Source: Shewanella basaltis (lineage in GTDB: Bacteria > Pseudomonadota > Gammaproteobacteria > Enterobacterales > Shewanellaceae). From it: 64,000 nt of DNA. The stretch lies in contig NZ_JAKILA010000007.1 of NCBI RefSeq assembly GCF_023283885.1, forward strand, positions 104,012 to 168,011, written 5' to 3'. A program made the translations under genes and the position numbers. This document shows positions 47,333 to 55,989 of the stretch, piece by piece. Numbering within the stretch: the first letter of the stretch is position 1; every line of letters starts with the position of its first letter. A model generated the notes under the pieces. The model saw only the letters and a list, made by a program, of their open reading frames with translations. It was not told the DNA's origin and made no database searches.

Positions 47333-48562
47333 TTAAAACAATACTCGAGCACGAATAGTGCCTTCAATTGATTTAAGTTCAACTAAGGCTTCTTCAGCTT
47401 GATCAGAATCGACTTCCATTACCACGTAGCCAATTTCAGCAGTGGTTTGTAAGTACTGAGCCGCAATGTTAATGCCTTTTTCAGAAAACGCTTGGTTGAT
47501 TTTAATCAATACACCAGGTCTGTTTTGGTGAATATGCAATAAGCGTGAAGTACCGCGATGCTGTGCAAGAGACACTTCTGGGAAGTTAACCGCAGACAGC
47601 GTCGAGCCGTTATCTGAGTATTTAACTAACTTACCTGCCACTTCAATGCCAATGTTTTCCTGTGCTTCAGCAGTACTACCACCAATGTGTGGTGTCAGTA
47701 ATACATTATCTAGGCCGCGTAATGGCGAAATAAACTCGTCATCATTTGACTTAGGTTCAACCGGGAATACATCAATTGCCGCGCCAGCAAGGTGTTCTGA
47801 CTTCAATGCATCAGCAAGATCGTCAATGTCCACTACCGTGCCACGAGACGCGTTAATAAAGAAAGCACCTTGACGCATTTTGGTAAATTCGGCTTTAGCA
47901 AACATGTCTTTGGTTTGAGCCGTTTCTGGTACGTGCAAGCTGACCACATCGGCTTTTGCGAGAAGTTCGTCCATAGAATGCACTTGTGAGGCATTACCAA
48001 GGGGCAATTTATCTTCAATATCAAAGAAAATGACTTTCATGCCTAGGGTTTCGGCCAAAATACCTAACTGAGTTCCAATATGGCCATAACCGATCACACC
48101 TAGGGTTTTTCCACGTACTTCAACACTGCCATTGGCGCTTTTTAACCAGCCGCCACGGTGTGAAATGGCATTGCGCTGAGGAATGCCACGCATCAGCATG
48201 ATAATTTCGCCAATCACTAATTCAGCAACGCTTCGTGTGTTGGAAAACGGCGCGTTGAAAACGGGAATACCCAATTTTTCAGCAGTCGATAAATCGACTT
48301 GGTTGGTGCCGATACAAAAACAGCCAATTGCCACTAGTTTTTCTGCATGGTGTAATACCTCTGCAGTGAGTTGAGTACGGGAGCGCAATCCAACAAAATG
48401 AGCATCTTTAATCGAGGCAAGTAAATCCTCTTCGCCTAGTGAGGCTTTGTGATATTCAATATTGGTGTAACCGGCACGTTCTAGTACATCAACCGCAGTT
48501 TGGTGGACGCCCTCCAACAGCAGGATTTTTATTTTATCCTTGTCAAGCGAGTGTTTCGCCAT
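47333..48562 (-). CDS. serA: D-3-phosphoglycerate dehydrogenase
   Basis: First enzyme of serine synthesis, 409 residues (E. coli 410). The NAD-binding loop is VIGYGHIGTQLGILAE. Catalytic residues are in NASRGTVVD, AAIDVFPVEP and LTPHIGGSTAEAQ, and a C-terminal ACT domain (from about 335, RLLHIHQNRPGVL) binds serine for feedback inhibition. Start and length match the short, ACT-only form. Confidence 0.97.
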   Translation of the reverse strand: MAKHSLDKDKIKILLLEGVHQTAVDVLERAGYTNIEYHKASLGEEDLLASIKDAHFVGLRSRTQLTAEVLHHAEKLVAIGCFCIGTNQVDLSTAEKLGIPVFNAPFSNTRSVAELVIGEIIMLMRGIPQRNAISHRGGWLKSANGSVEVRGKTLGVIGYGHIGTQLGILAETLGMKVIFFDIEDKLPLGNASQVHSMDELLAKADVVSLHVPETAQTKDMFAKAEFTKMRQGAFFINASRGTVVDIDDLADALKSEHLAGAAIDVFPVEPKSNDDEFISPLRGLDNVLLTPHIGGSTAEAQENIGIEVAGKLVKYSDNGSTLSAVNFPEVSLAQHRGTSRLLHIHQNRPGVLIKINQAFSEKGINIAAQYLQTTAEIGYVVMEVDSDQAEEALVELKSIEGTIRARVLF

Positions 48563-48762
48563 GATATGGGTACCCTCTCATCATTAAATGGTGCTTATGC
48601 TATGCATATACTATTAGTGTTAATGCATATACTTATAGTTGTGATATAAATGCGGACTTCCGACGCAATGCCAAAGTAGCACTTTTTTTGGAGCTTGTGG
48701 AGGGCTAGATGGCTAAAGTAATATTTTAATTTTAGAACAATATCGCAGATGAGGAATTTAGG

Positions 48763-49365
48763 ATGAAAATGCGCGCACTATGGATAGCGATTTACCTGAT
48801 GGTGTTGTTGTGGTCGGTTAGCGATCCCAAAGATATGTTCACCTGGTGGTTAGAAGCCTTACCTGCATTAATTGCCCTACCTATTTTATTTTTTAGTCGT
48901 AAAAACTTCCCACTGACTTCGTTAGCCTATGGCTTAATTTTGGTTCATTGTTGTGTATTATTTGTGGGTGCTCGTTATACCTATGCTGAAGTACCATTAT
49001 TTGACTGGTTAGCGCAGGTGTTGGGCAGCGACCGCAATAACTACGATAAAGTAGGCCACTTTGCACAAGGTTTTATTCCAGTGATTTTGGCGCGAGAAAT
49101 TTTTATTCGTAAGCAAGTCATGCAAGTTGGTGCCTGGTGCCAATTTTTAGCAGTCTGTTTTGTATTGGCATTTTCAGCCTTTTATGAATTGATTGAGTGG
49201 TGGGTTGCCGCGGCGACAGGTGAAAATGCCGAAGCCTTTTTGGGCACTCAAGGTTATGTGTGGGATACACAATCTGATATGTTTTTAGCCCTAATAGGAG
49301 GCATAGTGTCGTTGTTAGTGTTAACTCCGCTACACAATAAACAAATTCAGCATATTAGTTATTAG
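48763..49365 (+). CDS. DUF2238 (YjdF-like) membrane protein
   Basis: A 200-residue inner-membrane protein with about six hydrophobic helices. The conserved features of DUF2238 are visible: GARYTYAEVPLFDWL, RNNYDKVGHFAQGF, FYELIEWW and GYVWDTQSDMFLALIGG. The Asp and His residues in the membrane hint at a catalytic or transport role, but none is established. It is divergent from serA. GAGGAATTTAGG precedes the ATG. Confidence 0.85.
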   Translation: MKMRALWIAIYLMVLLWSVSDPKDMFTWWLEALPALIALPILFFSRKNFPLTSLAYGLILVHCCVLFVGARYTYAEVPLFDWLAQVLGSDRNNYDKVGHFAQGFIPVILAREIFIRKQVMQVGAWCQFLAVCFVLAFSAFYELIEWWVAAATGENAEAFLGTQGYVWDTQSDMFLALIGGIVSLLVLTPLHNKQIQHISY

Positions 49366-49651
49366 CGCGCATCATGATGACAGCATTAGTCGTTTGTAGT
49401 GTACAAAGGGGATTGTTGTCAGTCTAATGAACTATTAATACTTTTGGCTGACATAACATCCCAATGAACTAGCAAAAATTGACTATGATTAGTGGTACTA
49501 AGTCGCTATTTTGGTCATTGAGTAATACGTAATGGTATTACCCACCTGTTGTTGCGGTGTGCGATGGGGCCGCAGCGGTAGATGTTGGTTTAGTGTTTTT
49601 ACTCTAAATTGTTAAATATAAACAGATTATTTATTTTCCTAAGCCTTAATG
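49366..49651. other. Intergenic region between DUF2238 gene and the repeat element
   Basis: 286 bp without a gene. No terminator with a T-run was recognised. The next 283 bp are a MITE-like element, so the native promoter of the LuxR-type gene is either in this stretch or in the last 85 bp before it. Confidence 0.4.
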
Positions 49652-49934
49652 CTAGGGTCTGTTGATCTTTCAAGGTTGTTTTTGCAGCGAGTTGTTGGTC
49701 TTTTGTACAAGGCAGAGACGTTGAAGTGTAGTATTCTACATAAAAAGTCGATAACGCAGTAAAAATGACCAACAAACGCTGCCCACAGGGTTCGGCTAAA
49801 AACGTTTTACTCTTTGTTGAACGATGCTTTACAAATAAAGAGTTGCTTAGGTGACTAGGCTACAATCCATTCGCCGCGATTAAAACGTTTTTAACTCGAA
49901 CAAAATTCAACCAGCAAAGATCAACAGACCCTAG
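49652..49934. mobile_element. MITE-like element, family 1 copy C (best preserved)
   Basis: A 283-bp element with perfect 19-bp terminal inverted repeats, CTAGGGTCTGTTGATCTTT and its complement AAAGATCAACAGACCCTAG. Internal parts match copies A and B. It encodes nothing of note. It sits 86 bp before the start of the CsgD/VpsT-like gene. Confidence 0.85.
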
Positions 49935-50020
49935 TCATAGCGTTTCTTTTTTGTATAGAATGGCGCTTAGGATGCGCTCAAGTATTTGTGAGCAAAATTA
50001 GCTTTTCAGGGAGAAGAGTG

Positions 50021-50689
50021 ATGAGTTCTAATATCGATGAGTTGGTGTTTCTACATCAAATCGCAGCACCATGTCATTTGGCTATTTTAGCTGAGTCAAT
50101 CGGTTTAAAAACCCGTATTATTAAGCACGTGTCAGAACTTGAGCTTGATAAAAATGCGAATAACTTTTATCTCATTTCACAAAAGGGTGCCGCGTTAGAC
50201 GCAAAAGGTATTCCGTTAATCGTGTCACGGCTAGTTAATCATGTCCCAGTTGCATTATACCAGGTTGAACGCGGCTCATTAGATCAAGAGTCTGCATTAT
50301 TACTTGGCGTACGCGGTTTGTTGTATAGCGATCAGCGGATGGATTTAATGTTAACGGGCCTGAGAAAAATGGTGTCAGATGAGCTGTGGTATGACAGACC
50401 GCTTATCAGTAAAATTTTTAGACGCCTAGTTCAGCAACTTGACACCAATACTGAATTACCCGAAGAAACCGAGGCGATTGTACAGCGACTCACTAATCGT
50501 GAACGTACGATTATCCAACTGGTGTCCAGTGGCGCGCGCAATAAAGAAATTGCTCAGCGCTTATGTATCAGCGAACACACAGTAAAGGCGCACGTGTCTT
50601 CTATTTTTAGAAAGACAGAGTCGCGTAACCGAGTCGAGTTACTTCGATGGGCGCAAACCTACCAAAGCCACTGTGAATTAGTGAGTTAA
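50021..50689 (+). CDS. CsgD/VpsT-like LuxR-family transcriptional regulator
   Basis: A 222-residue DNA-binding regulator from ATG 50021; the open frame extends 11 codons upstream from a GTG. Residues 1-145 form a receiver-like domain without the usual phospho-acceptor context. The C-terminal LuxR helix-turn-helix is LTNRERTIIQLVSSGARNKEIAQRLCISEHTVKAHVSSIFRK (157-198), closest in feel to CsgD and VpsT. The position of VpsT's c-di-GMP motif W[FLM][TS]R reads WYDR (123-126). Such proteins control biofilm matrix genes. A UUCG-loop terminator follows. Confidence 0.85.
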   Translation: MSSNIDELVFLHQIAAPCHLAILAESIGLKTRIIKHVSELELDKNANNFYLISQKGAALDAKGIPLIVSRLVNHVPVALYQVERGSLDQESALLLGVRGLLYSDQRMDLMLTGLRKMVSDELWYDRPLISKIFRRLVQQLDTNTELPEETEAIVQRLTNRERTIIQLVSSGARNKEIAQRLCISEHTVKAHVSSIFRKTESRNRVELLRWAQTYQSHCELVS

Positions 50690-50710
50690 ATCAAGATGGG
50701 TATAACATTG

Positions 50711-50731
50711 AGGAGCTTCGGCTCCTTTTTT
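50711..50731 (+). terminator. Terminator of the CsgD/VpsT-like gene
   Basis: AGGAGC-TTCG-GCTCCT followed by a T-run; UUCG is an extra-stable tetraloop. Confidence 0.92.
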
Positions 50732-50872
50732 GTATTTTGTTTATGTTTTCATTGAACTTTTTTTGTGTCGGTGTCAGTGTACAATAAGCAAAATTAAACT
50801 AAAACAAGCAAACTGATCAGTAGACTTTTTGTAAGTCGACTGAATTGATAACAATAAAAATGGACTGTAATT

Positions 50873-51310
50873 ATGAGTATTTGGTTTAGCAACGTCACAC
50901 TTGAAGATTGCGCACGTTTAGATGCCGGCATGCAAGGCAAAGGTACTTTAATGCAAACCTTAGGCATTAAAATCACAGAAATAGGTGATGACTACATGGT
51001 AGCGACGATGCCAGCAAATCCGTCGGTACACAATCCGTTAGGGATTGTACATGGTGGCGCCAATGTGGCATTAGCTGAAACGGTTGCCAGTTATGCAGCA
51101 AACTTCGTGGTCGACTTTACCCGCTATTATTGTGTTGGCCAGGAGATTAACGCGAACCATTTAAAAGCCTCACGCAATGGCGAGCTGACCGCAACAGCTA
51201 AACCGGTACACCTAGGCAAACGCAGCTCAGTGTGGGAAATATTAATTCGCAATAGTGCTGGTGAGTTGTGTTGTATCTCACGTATGACCGCTGCGGTTGT
51301 CGAGCGATAA
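50873..51310 (+). CDS. Hotdog-fold thioesterase (PaaI/YbdB type)
   Basis: A 145-residue acyl-CoA thioesterase of the hotdog fold. NPLGIVHGGANVALAETVAS carries the HGG turn and the downstream catalytic Glu. GQEINANHLKASRNGELTATAKPVHLGKRSSVWEI is the central sheet. It resembles EntH/MenI-like enzymes, and the acyl group cannot be predicted. The Shine-Dalgarno before ATG 50873 is weak. Confidence 0.9.
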   Translation: MSIWFSNVTLEDCARLDAGMQGKGTLMQTLGIKITEIGDDYMVATMPANPSVHNPLGIVHGGANVALAETVASYAANFVVDFTRYYCVGQEINANHLKASRNGELTATAKPVHLGKRSSVWEILIRNSAGELCCISRMTAAVVER

Positions 51311-51457
51311 GCGCTAAACAATATGCACAAACCGACTGCAGATCAAAGTTTTAGTCTTTTAAGTTTTATACTATACCTATAAGGTGCTTTACTTGATTAG
51401 TCGTCGCGAATATAGGTTTGTTCACTCGCGTTAATTATTTCTCTATAAGGAGAATCC

Positions 51458-51700
51458 ATGGACAGTATCAATATCTGGGAATGGGTCGGTTATCTGGCTT
51501 CAGTTGTGGTGGCTATTTCGCTGATGATGTCAGACATTAAAAAGTTACGCTGGTGGAATTTAATTGGTGCCGCCTTATTTGTTGCTTATGGTTTAGCGAT
51601 AGACGCGATCCCTGTGGCTCTGGTTAACTTTTTCATTGTACTGATTGATGTATATTACCTTGTAAAGCTATACCGAGAGCCCGCCGCGCCGCAAGAATAA
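51458..51700 (+). CDS. Small YgjV-like membrane protein
   Basis: An 80-residue protein with three hydrophobic helices (about 8-25, 34-50 and 52-72). WEWVGYLASVVVAISLMMSDIKKLRWWNLIGAALFVAYGL resembles the YgjV family and, more distantly, three-helix SemiSWEET-type half transporters. AAGGAGAATCC before the ATG is a strong ribosome site and a terminator follows, supporting a real gene despite its size. Substrate or function is unknown. Confidence 0.82.
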   Translation: MDSINIWEWVGYLASVVVAISLMMSDIKKLRWWNLIGAALFVAYGLAIDAIPVALVNFFIVLIDVYYLVKLYREPAAPQE

Positions 51701-51725
51701 CTCGCGACAGCCTGTTGATGTTATT

Positions 51726-51754
51726 AAGCCAAAATGTACATTTTGGCTTTTTTA
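51726..51754 (+). terminator. Terminator after the YgjV-like gene
   Basis: AAGCCAAAA (51726-51734), TGTACA, TTTTGGCTT (51741-51749), then further T's. Confidence 0.9.
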
Positions 51755-51756
51755 TT

Positions 51757-51774
51757 GTTAATACCATTGCGCAT
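51757..51774. repeat. Fragment of family 2 MITE end
   Basis: TTAATACCATTGCGCAT equals the terminal repeat of the family 2 element at 61758 and stops where the family 4 element begins. This suggests insertion into, or truncation of, an older family 2 copy. Confidence 0.5.
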
Positions 51775-51777
51775 AAC

Positions 51778-51975
51778 TAACCTGAGCTCGGGATAAGGGA
51801 TGAACTTATACTATTTAAAATCAACATGTTATCCATTCTCACTTTCAAGCTTGTCATTTGTTCTGCTAACAAGGCGAATTGACGCGTCAATAGCTAGCCT
51901 ATTGTAAGTCGATTCAACGCAGTGAGCAGGGCAAAGGACTGTTTGAAAGGCATTTATTATCCCGAGCTCAGGTTA
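51778..51975. mobile_element. MITE-like element, family 4 copy 1
   Basis: A 198-bp element with near-perfect inverted ends: TAACCTGAGCTCGGGATAA on the left, TTATCCCGAGCTCAGGTTA on the right. The internal ACGCGTCAATAGCTAGCC is shared with copy 2. No coding capacity. Confidence 0.85.
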
Positions 51976-51977
51976 AC

Positions 51978-52176
51978 TAACCTCAACTCTGGATAAGAGA
52001 TGTATTGATAACGATATAAATCAATAGATTGACTAAAATCCACTGTCAAGCTTGTGACTTGTTTTGCTAACAAGGCGAATTAACGCGTCAATAGCTAGCC
52101 TATTGCAAGTTAATTTAACGCAGTGAGGAAGGCAAAGGACTGCTTGAAAGGCGTTTATTATCCCGAACTCAGGTTA
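51978..52176. mobile_element. MITE-like element, family 4 copy 2
   Basis: A 199-bp tandem neighbour of copy 1, starting TAACCTCAACTCTGGATAA and ending TTATCCCGAACTCAGGTTA. It is closer to the copy at the right edge of the window (63895-64000) than to copy 1. Confidence 0.85.
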
Positions 52177-52257
52177 ACTACACTTCAAAGTCTCTGCTTT
52201 GTACAAAAGACCAACAATCCGCTGTAAAAATAACCTTGAAAGATCAACAGACCCTAG
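52177..52257. mobile_element. Truncated family 1 MITE (half element)
   Basis: About 80 bp matching one half of copy C in reverse (CACTTCAA.GTCTCTGC onward), ending AAAGATCAACAGACCCTAG. The other half is missing, replaced by the family 4 pair. Confidence 0.75.
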
Positions 52258-52458
52258 GTATGAACACTTAGCAAAGCGCTTAGCAAGTAGCTTTAATCTG
52301 TTAAACACCCCCCCTTGTTTTAATCTGTTTTATGAATTCAAATTTTTAAACCTAATCTCTTTTGTCGATTTTGGTCATCTGTTTTAATCGCTTTAATTAG
52401 TTAGGTTGCGCCTTTATTATCTGTTTATCGAATGATGAGTCGAGTGAGGGAAATCATC

Positions 52459-52509
52459 ATGGCAACAATTTACGACTTAATTGAGCAGTGGTTAACAGAC
52501 CAGGCATAG
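52459..52509 (+). CDS. Possible 16-residue leader peptide before the catalase gene
   Basis: An ATG at 52459, preceded by GAGGGAAATCATC, opens a 16-codon frame, MATIYDLIEQWLTDQA, ending TAG at 52507-52509. Its stop overlaps the TAGGAG that serves as ribosome site for the catalase ATG at 52519, so translation of the two could be coupled. No tRNA-starvation codon run is obvious. Confidence 0.4.
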   Translation: MATIYDLIEQWLTDQA

Positions 52510-52518
52510 GAGCAATAC

Positions 52519-53979
52519 ATGAATCAAAATAACTATTTAACTAGCCAAAATGGTGCGCCAGTGGCAGATGATCAAAATTCATTGTCAGCTGGTGAGCGCG
52601 GGCCACTACTTTTACAAGATTGGCATTTAATCGAAAAGCTTGCCCATTTTAACCGCGAGCGTATTCCTGAGCGTGTTGTGCATGCAAAAGGTACGGGTGT
52701 TTATGGTACATTTACGTTAACCAAAGATTTAAGCGAATACACCATAGCTGATCATTTTAATGGTGTGGGTAAGCAAACTGAAACATTTGTGCGTTTTTCG
52801 ACCGTGGGCGGCGAAATGGGCTCTGCTGATGCTGAACGTGATCCTCGTGGATTTGGTCTTCGTTTTTATACCGCTCGTGGTAACCACGATATTGTCGGTA
52901 ATAACACGCCAACGTTTTTTCTTCGTGATGGTATTAAGTTCCCAGACTTTATCCACACTCAAAAACGTCACCCACAAACCAACTTAAAAGATCCACAAGC
53001 CATGTGGGATTTTTGGGCTCTTAACCCTGAATCATTGCACCAAGTGACTATTTTGATGTCAGACCGTGGTATTCCGGCTAACTATCGCCAAATGCACGGC
53101 TACGGCTCGCACACATTCTCATTTTGGAATGCTAAAGGAGAGCGTTTTTGGGTTAAGTTTCACTTTAAATCACAACAAGGTGTGGTGAATTTAACCGGCG
53201 AACAAGCCGATATCTTAAAGGGTATTGATCCTGACTCGTCACAGCGTGACATGATGGTGGCCATAAATGATGCAAATTTCCCGCGTTGGACTGTCAACGT
53301 GCAAATTATGCCGGAGGCTGAAGCAAATACGTATGCCATCAATCCATTTGATTTGACCAAAGTGTGGCCGCACAGCGATTATCCGCTTATTGAAGTGGGT
53401 GTACTTGAGCTAAATAGATTACCGCAAAACTACTTTGCTGAGGTGGAGCAGGTGGCGTTAGCGCCAAGTAACTTAGTACCCGGTGTTGGTGCATCGCCAG
53501 ACAAAATGCTTCAAGCACGTTTGTTTTCTTATGCTGATGCACAGCGGTATCGTATTGGTACTAATTACAATCAGTTACCGGTTAACTGCCCACACGCAGC
53601 TAAAGCCAATCATCATCAACGTGCTGGAGCCATGGCGGGAACACACTGCCCATACCAAGGCAGTCAAACCGGTGGTGATGCGAGTGTGAATTATGGCCCT
53701 AATACTCAGGCTCCATTAACTGAAAATGTTGATTTTGCAGAGCCACCATTGCGTTTAGACGGTGAAGCAGCACGTTATAGCCGTTATAACCAGGATGATT
53801 TTACCCAAGCAGGTAACTTGTACCGTATATTCAGTGAAGAAGAGAAAGTACGATTAGTTGACACGATTGCAAGCACGCTAAGACAAACTACCTTGCCGGT
53901 TCAGCAAACAATGGTTGATCATTTTACTAAAGCCGATGCCGATTATGGCTTACGAGTGAAACAAGCATTAGCAAAGTAA
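52519..53979 (+). CDS. Monofunctional heme catalase (small subunit type)
   Basis: Breaks down hydrogen peroxide. The 486-residue length fits small-subunit catalases. The catalytic His is in RIPERVVHAKGTG and the essential Asn is in the DIVGNNTPTFF region. The proximal heme Tyr lies in RLFSYADAQRYRIGTNY. The N-terminus LTSQNGAPVADDQNSLSAGERGPLLLQD is typical of the clade. It is monocistronic apart from a possible short leader ORF, and a strong terminator follows. No signal peptide is seen. I could not identify an OxyR site upstream with confidence. Confidence 0.96.
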   Translation: MNQNNYLTSQNGAPVADDQNSLSAGERGPLLLQDWHLIEKLAHFNRERIPERVVHAKGTGVYGTFTLTKDLSEYTIADHFNGVGKQTETFVRFSTVGGEMGSADAERDPRGFGLRFYTARGNHDIVGNNTPTFFLRDGIKFPDFIHTQKRHPQTNLKDPQAMWDFWALNPESLHQVTILMSDRGIPANYRQMHGYGSHTFSFWNAKGERFWVKFHFKSQQGVVNLTGEQADILKGIDPDSSQRDMMVAINDANFPRWTVNVQIMPEAEANTYAINPFDLTKVWPHSDYPLIEVGVLELNRLPQNYFAEVEQVALAPSNLVPGVGASPDKMLQARLFSYADAQRYRIGTNYNQLPVNCPHAAKANHHQRAGAMAGTHCPYQGSQTGGDASVNYGPNTQAPLTENVDFAEPPLRLDGEAARYSRYNQDDFTQAGNLYRIFSEEEKVRLVDTIASTLRQTTLPVQQTMVDHFTKADADYGLRVKQALAK

Positions 53980-54000
53980 TGCCAATAGATAACTAATACA

Positions 54001-54030
54001 AAACAGGAAGGCTTGCCTTCCTGTTTTTTG
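54001..54030. terminator. Terminator between the catalase and CYTH genes
   Basis: AAACAGGAAGGC-TT-GCCTTCCTGTTT with flanking A and T runs; works in either direction for the two convergent genes. Confidence 0.9.
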
Positions 54031-54042
54031 TTTGGCCGTGAT

Positions 54043-55047
54043 TTACGCTTGCACTGTGAGGGCCAAACTGACTAATGCGAGCTGTAATTGGCCGTATTGA
54101 GGGTGACGCCATAGCTGTGCGAGCTGTTCTGCAGACGTTAAATCCTGTTGCTTGTTATGCTGCTCAACTTGTGTTTTCACTAGATTTTTTATCACATGAA
54201 ACAGATCTGCGATTGATTTGTCTGGCGTTACTTGCCAAGTAGCAGATCCTAACAGTTCAATACACTCAATCAATTGTGACCATAATGGATGATGCCCAAA
54301 GCCTTGTATAGCACATAGGCGCTGTTCAATTAATTGCCAACGCTCGAGTAAGTCTGCCATGGTTTTTTGTGCTGAGTGCGCATTGGGCTCAGAGGGAGGC
54401 AATTCAAAAGGGTCTAATGGTGTCGTTGCTACTGCTGTTGATTTTCCAGCAAGTTGGTAGCCTCGTTGGGCTTTACTGGCTTTGCCTAATCTTAATGGTA
54501 CAGTTTTAGCTACCGCTATTGCTAACGATAAGAGTGCAGCAGGCGAACCTGATAGTAATTCAAATTCAAGTTCACAAATGGCTTCGCTCAAACTACCGGC
54601 AACAATCTTTCCTTGATCTAAGGCTATTTCGACAAGCGCATTTTGATGTTGAATATGCCAGGTCTGCCGTTGAAAATTGGTTTCAAAAATACATTCAAGA
54701 GAAGCGCTAAGCGCATCGATGGGTTGTGCTGCAGGCCAAATTTCGGCTGGAAACAATGACAGATCCGGTATTTTTTGAGCAATAGAGACATTATATTCAG
54801 GACGTGAATGGATGCCGCCAACGACACTGCCTGCTGTTTTTATCGTCTGTTCGAGTTGTTCGTTAAAGCCTCTGACTCGTAATCCCATATCCCAGCGACG
54901 CAATTGTAAGTCGTGCGTATCAAAATATCCGTTAGAGAGGTTTAAGGTTTTTTGTGGTACTGCATTAGGGAGTTCATTAAGCGTTTTAATCAATAAATCA
55001 TGGTCTTGAGGCTGAAAGAATAGTTTTAACTCGATTTCTGCATTCAT
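54043..55047 (-). CDS. CYTH domain protein (inorganic triphosphatase-like)
   Basis: A 334-residue cytoplasmic protein. MNAEIELKLFF has the ExExK motif of CYTH phosphatases. YFDTHDLQLRRWDMGLRVRGF, EQTIKTAG and EICELEFELLSG supply the other charged residues of the tunnel. E. coli YgiF is a triphosphatase with CYTH plus CHAD domains; here the C-terminal part (about 215-334) is short and looks like a reduced CHAD remnant. It is divergent from the phosphate transport genes. Confidence 0.88.
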   Translation of the reverse strand: MNAEIELKLFFQPQDHDLLIKTLNELPNAVPQKTLNLSNGYFDTHDLQLRRWDMGLRVRGFNEQLEQTIKTAGSVVGGIHSRPEYNVSIAQKIPDLSLFPAEIWPAAQPIDALSASLECIFETNFQRQTWHIQHQNALVEIALDQGKIVAGSLSEAICELEFELLSGSPAALLSLAIAVAKTVPLRLGKASKAQRGYQLAGKSTAVATTPLDPFELPPSEPNAHSAQKTMADLLERWQLIEQRLCAIQGFGHHPLWSQLIECIELLGSATWQVTPDKSIADLFHVIKNLVKTQVEQHNKQQDLTSAEQLAQLWRHPQYGQLQLALVSLALTVQA

Positions 55048-55104
55048 TTATTTTTACTCTAATTGTCATCAAATGTTCATTAATGCGTCATAATAGGTTC
55101 ACAA

Positions 55105-55122
55105 TGTCATATTGTTGTAATA
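55105..55122 (+). promoter_or_regulatory. Pho-box-like direct repeat upstream of DUF47-pit
   Basis: TGTCATA-TTGT-TGTAATA is an 18-bp direct repeat with 7-4-7 geometry, one base from an ideal PhoB half-site pair. However, it is about 35 bp from the nearest TATAAT-like hexamer, further than usual, so it may be chance. Confidence 0.3.
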
Positions 55123-55284
55123 AAAATATCTTAGGATGGCGTTGCTTGCATCATATATAATGCGCAACGATAACTGAGAACCTGTGTGTTACAAAATTAA
55201 AAAACACAGTTTCATTATGCGGACGCTTAGGTTAACATGCGCCCGCTTTTTCCAAACTGGAATTCATTAAATAGGTAAACGGCA

Positions 55285-55965
55285 ATGCCAGTAAACTCTA
55301 TTTTAGGTGTGTTTGCAAAATCACCTCTTAAGCCTTTAGAACTGCATATAGACAAAGTCAATGAGTGTGCATCACTTCTTGTTCCTTTCTTTGACGCAAC
55401 CATTTCAGGTGACTGGGATGAAGCGGTAAAGATCCGCAAACAAATTAGTTTGTTGGAAAAAGATGCTGATTCACTAAAGCGTGAAATCCGCCTAACCTTA
55501 CCCGGTGGATTGTTTATGCCAGTTGAGCGAACTGACCTGCTTGAGTTATTAACTCAGCAAGACAAGATTGCCAATACGGCAAAAGATATTTCTGGTCGTG
55601 TTATCGGCCGTCAATTAGTCCTTCCTCAGCCTGTCCAAGCTGCTTTCGGTGCCTATCTTAAACGTTGTTTAGATGCCGTGTCTTTAGCTAAGCAAGCTAT
55701 TAACGAGCTCGACGATTTACTCGAAACCGGTTTCCGTGGTCGTGAAGTTGAGTTGGTTGCCAAAATGATCAATGAACTCGATATTATCGAAGAAGATTCT
55801 GATGATTTACAAATTCAAGTGCGTCGTCAGTTGTACGCATTAGAAGATGGTTTGAATCCTATCGATGTGATGTTCATGTATAAAATTATCGAATGGGTTG
55901 GAGGTTTAGCAGATCTTGCTGAGCGTGTCGGTTCCCGCCTAGAGCTAATGTTAGCTCGTAATTAA
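55285..55965 (+). CDS. DUF47 (PhoU-like) accessory protein of the phosphate transporter
   Basis: A 226-residue helical cytoplasmic protein, PhoU-related, of the DUF47 family that accompanies Pit transporters. It begins MPVNSILGVFAKSPLKPLELHIDKVNECA and has LPGGLFMPVERTDLLELLTQQDKIANTAKDISG, typical for the family. It is 24 nt from the pit gene and co-transcribed. It probably modulates phosphate uptake through Pit. Confidence 0.93.
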   Translation: MPVNSILGVFAKSPLKPLELHIDKVNECASLLVPFFDATISGDWDEAVKIRKQISLLEKDADSLKREIRLTLPGGLFMPVERTDLLELLTQQDKIANTAKDISGRVIGRQLVLPQPVQAAFGAYLKRCLDAVSLAKQAINELDDLLETGFRGREVELVAKMINELDIIEEDSDDLQIQVRRQLYALEDGLNPIDVMFMYKIIEWVGGLADLAERVGSRLELMLARN

Positions 55966-55989
55966 TCACAAGGTTATCAAGGAAACAAC

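Noticed and set aside
52260..52458. Looked for an OxyR operator upstream of the catalase
   Set aside because: No ATAG-N7-CTAT series could be fitted; AT-rich chance matches only.
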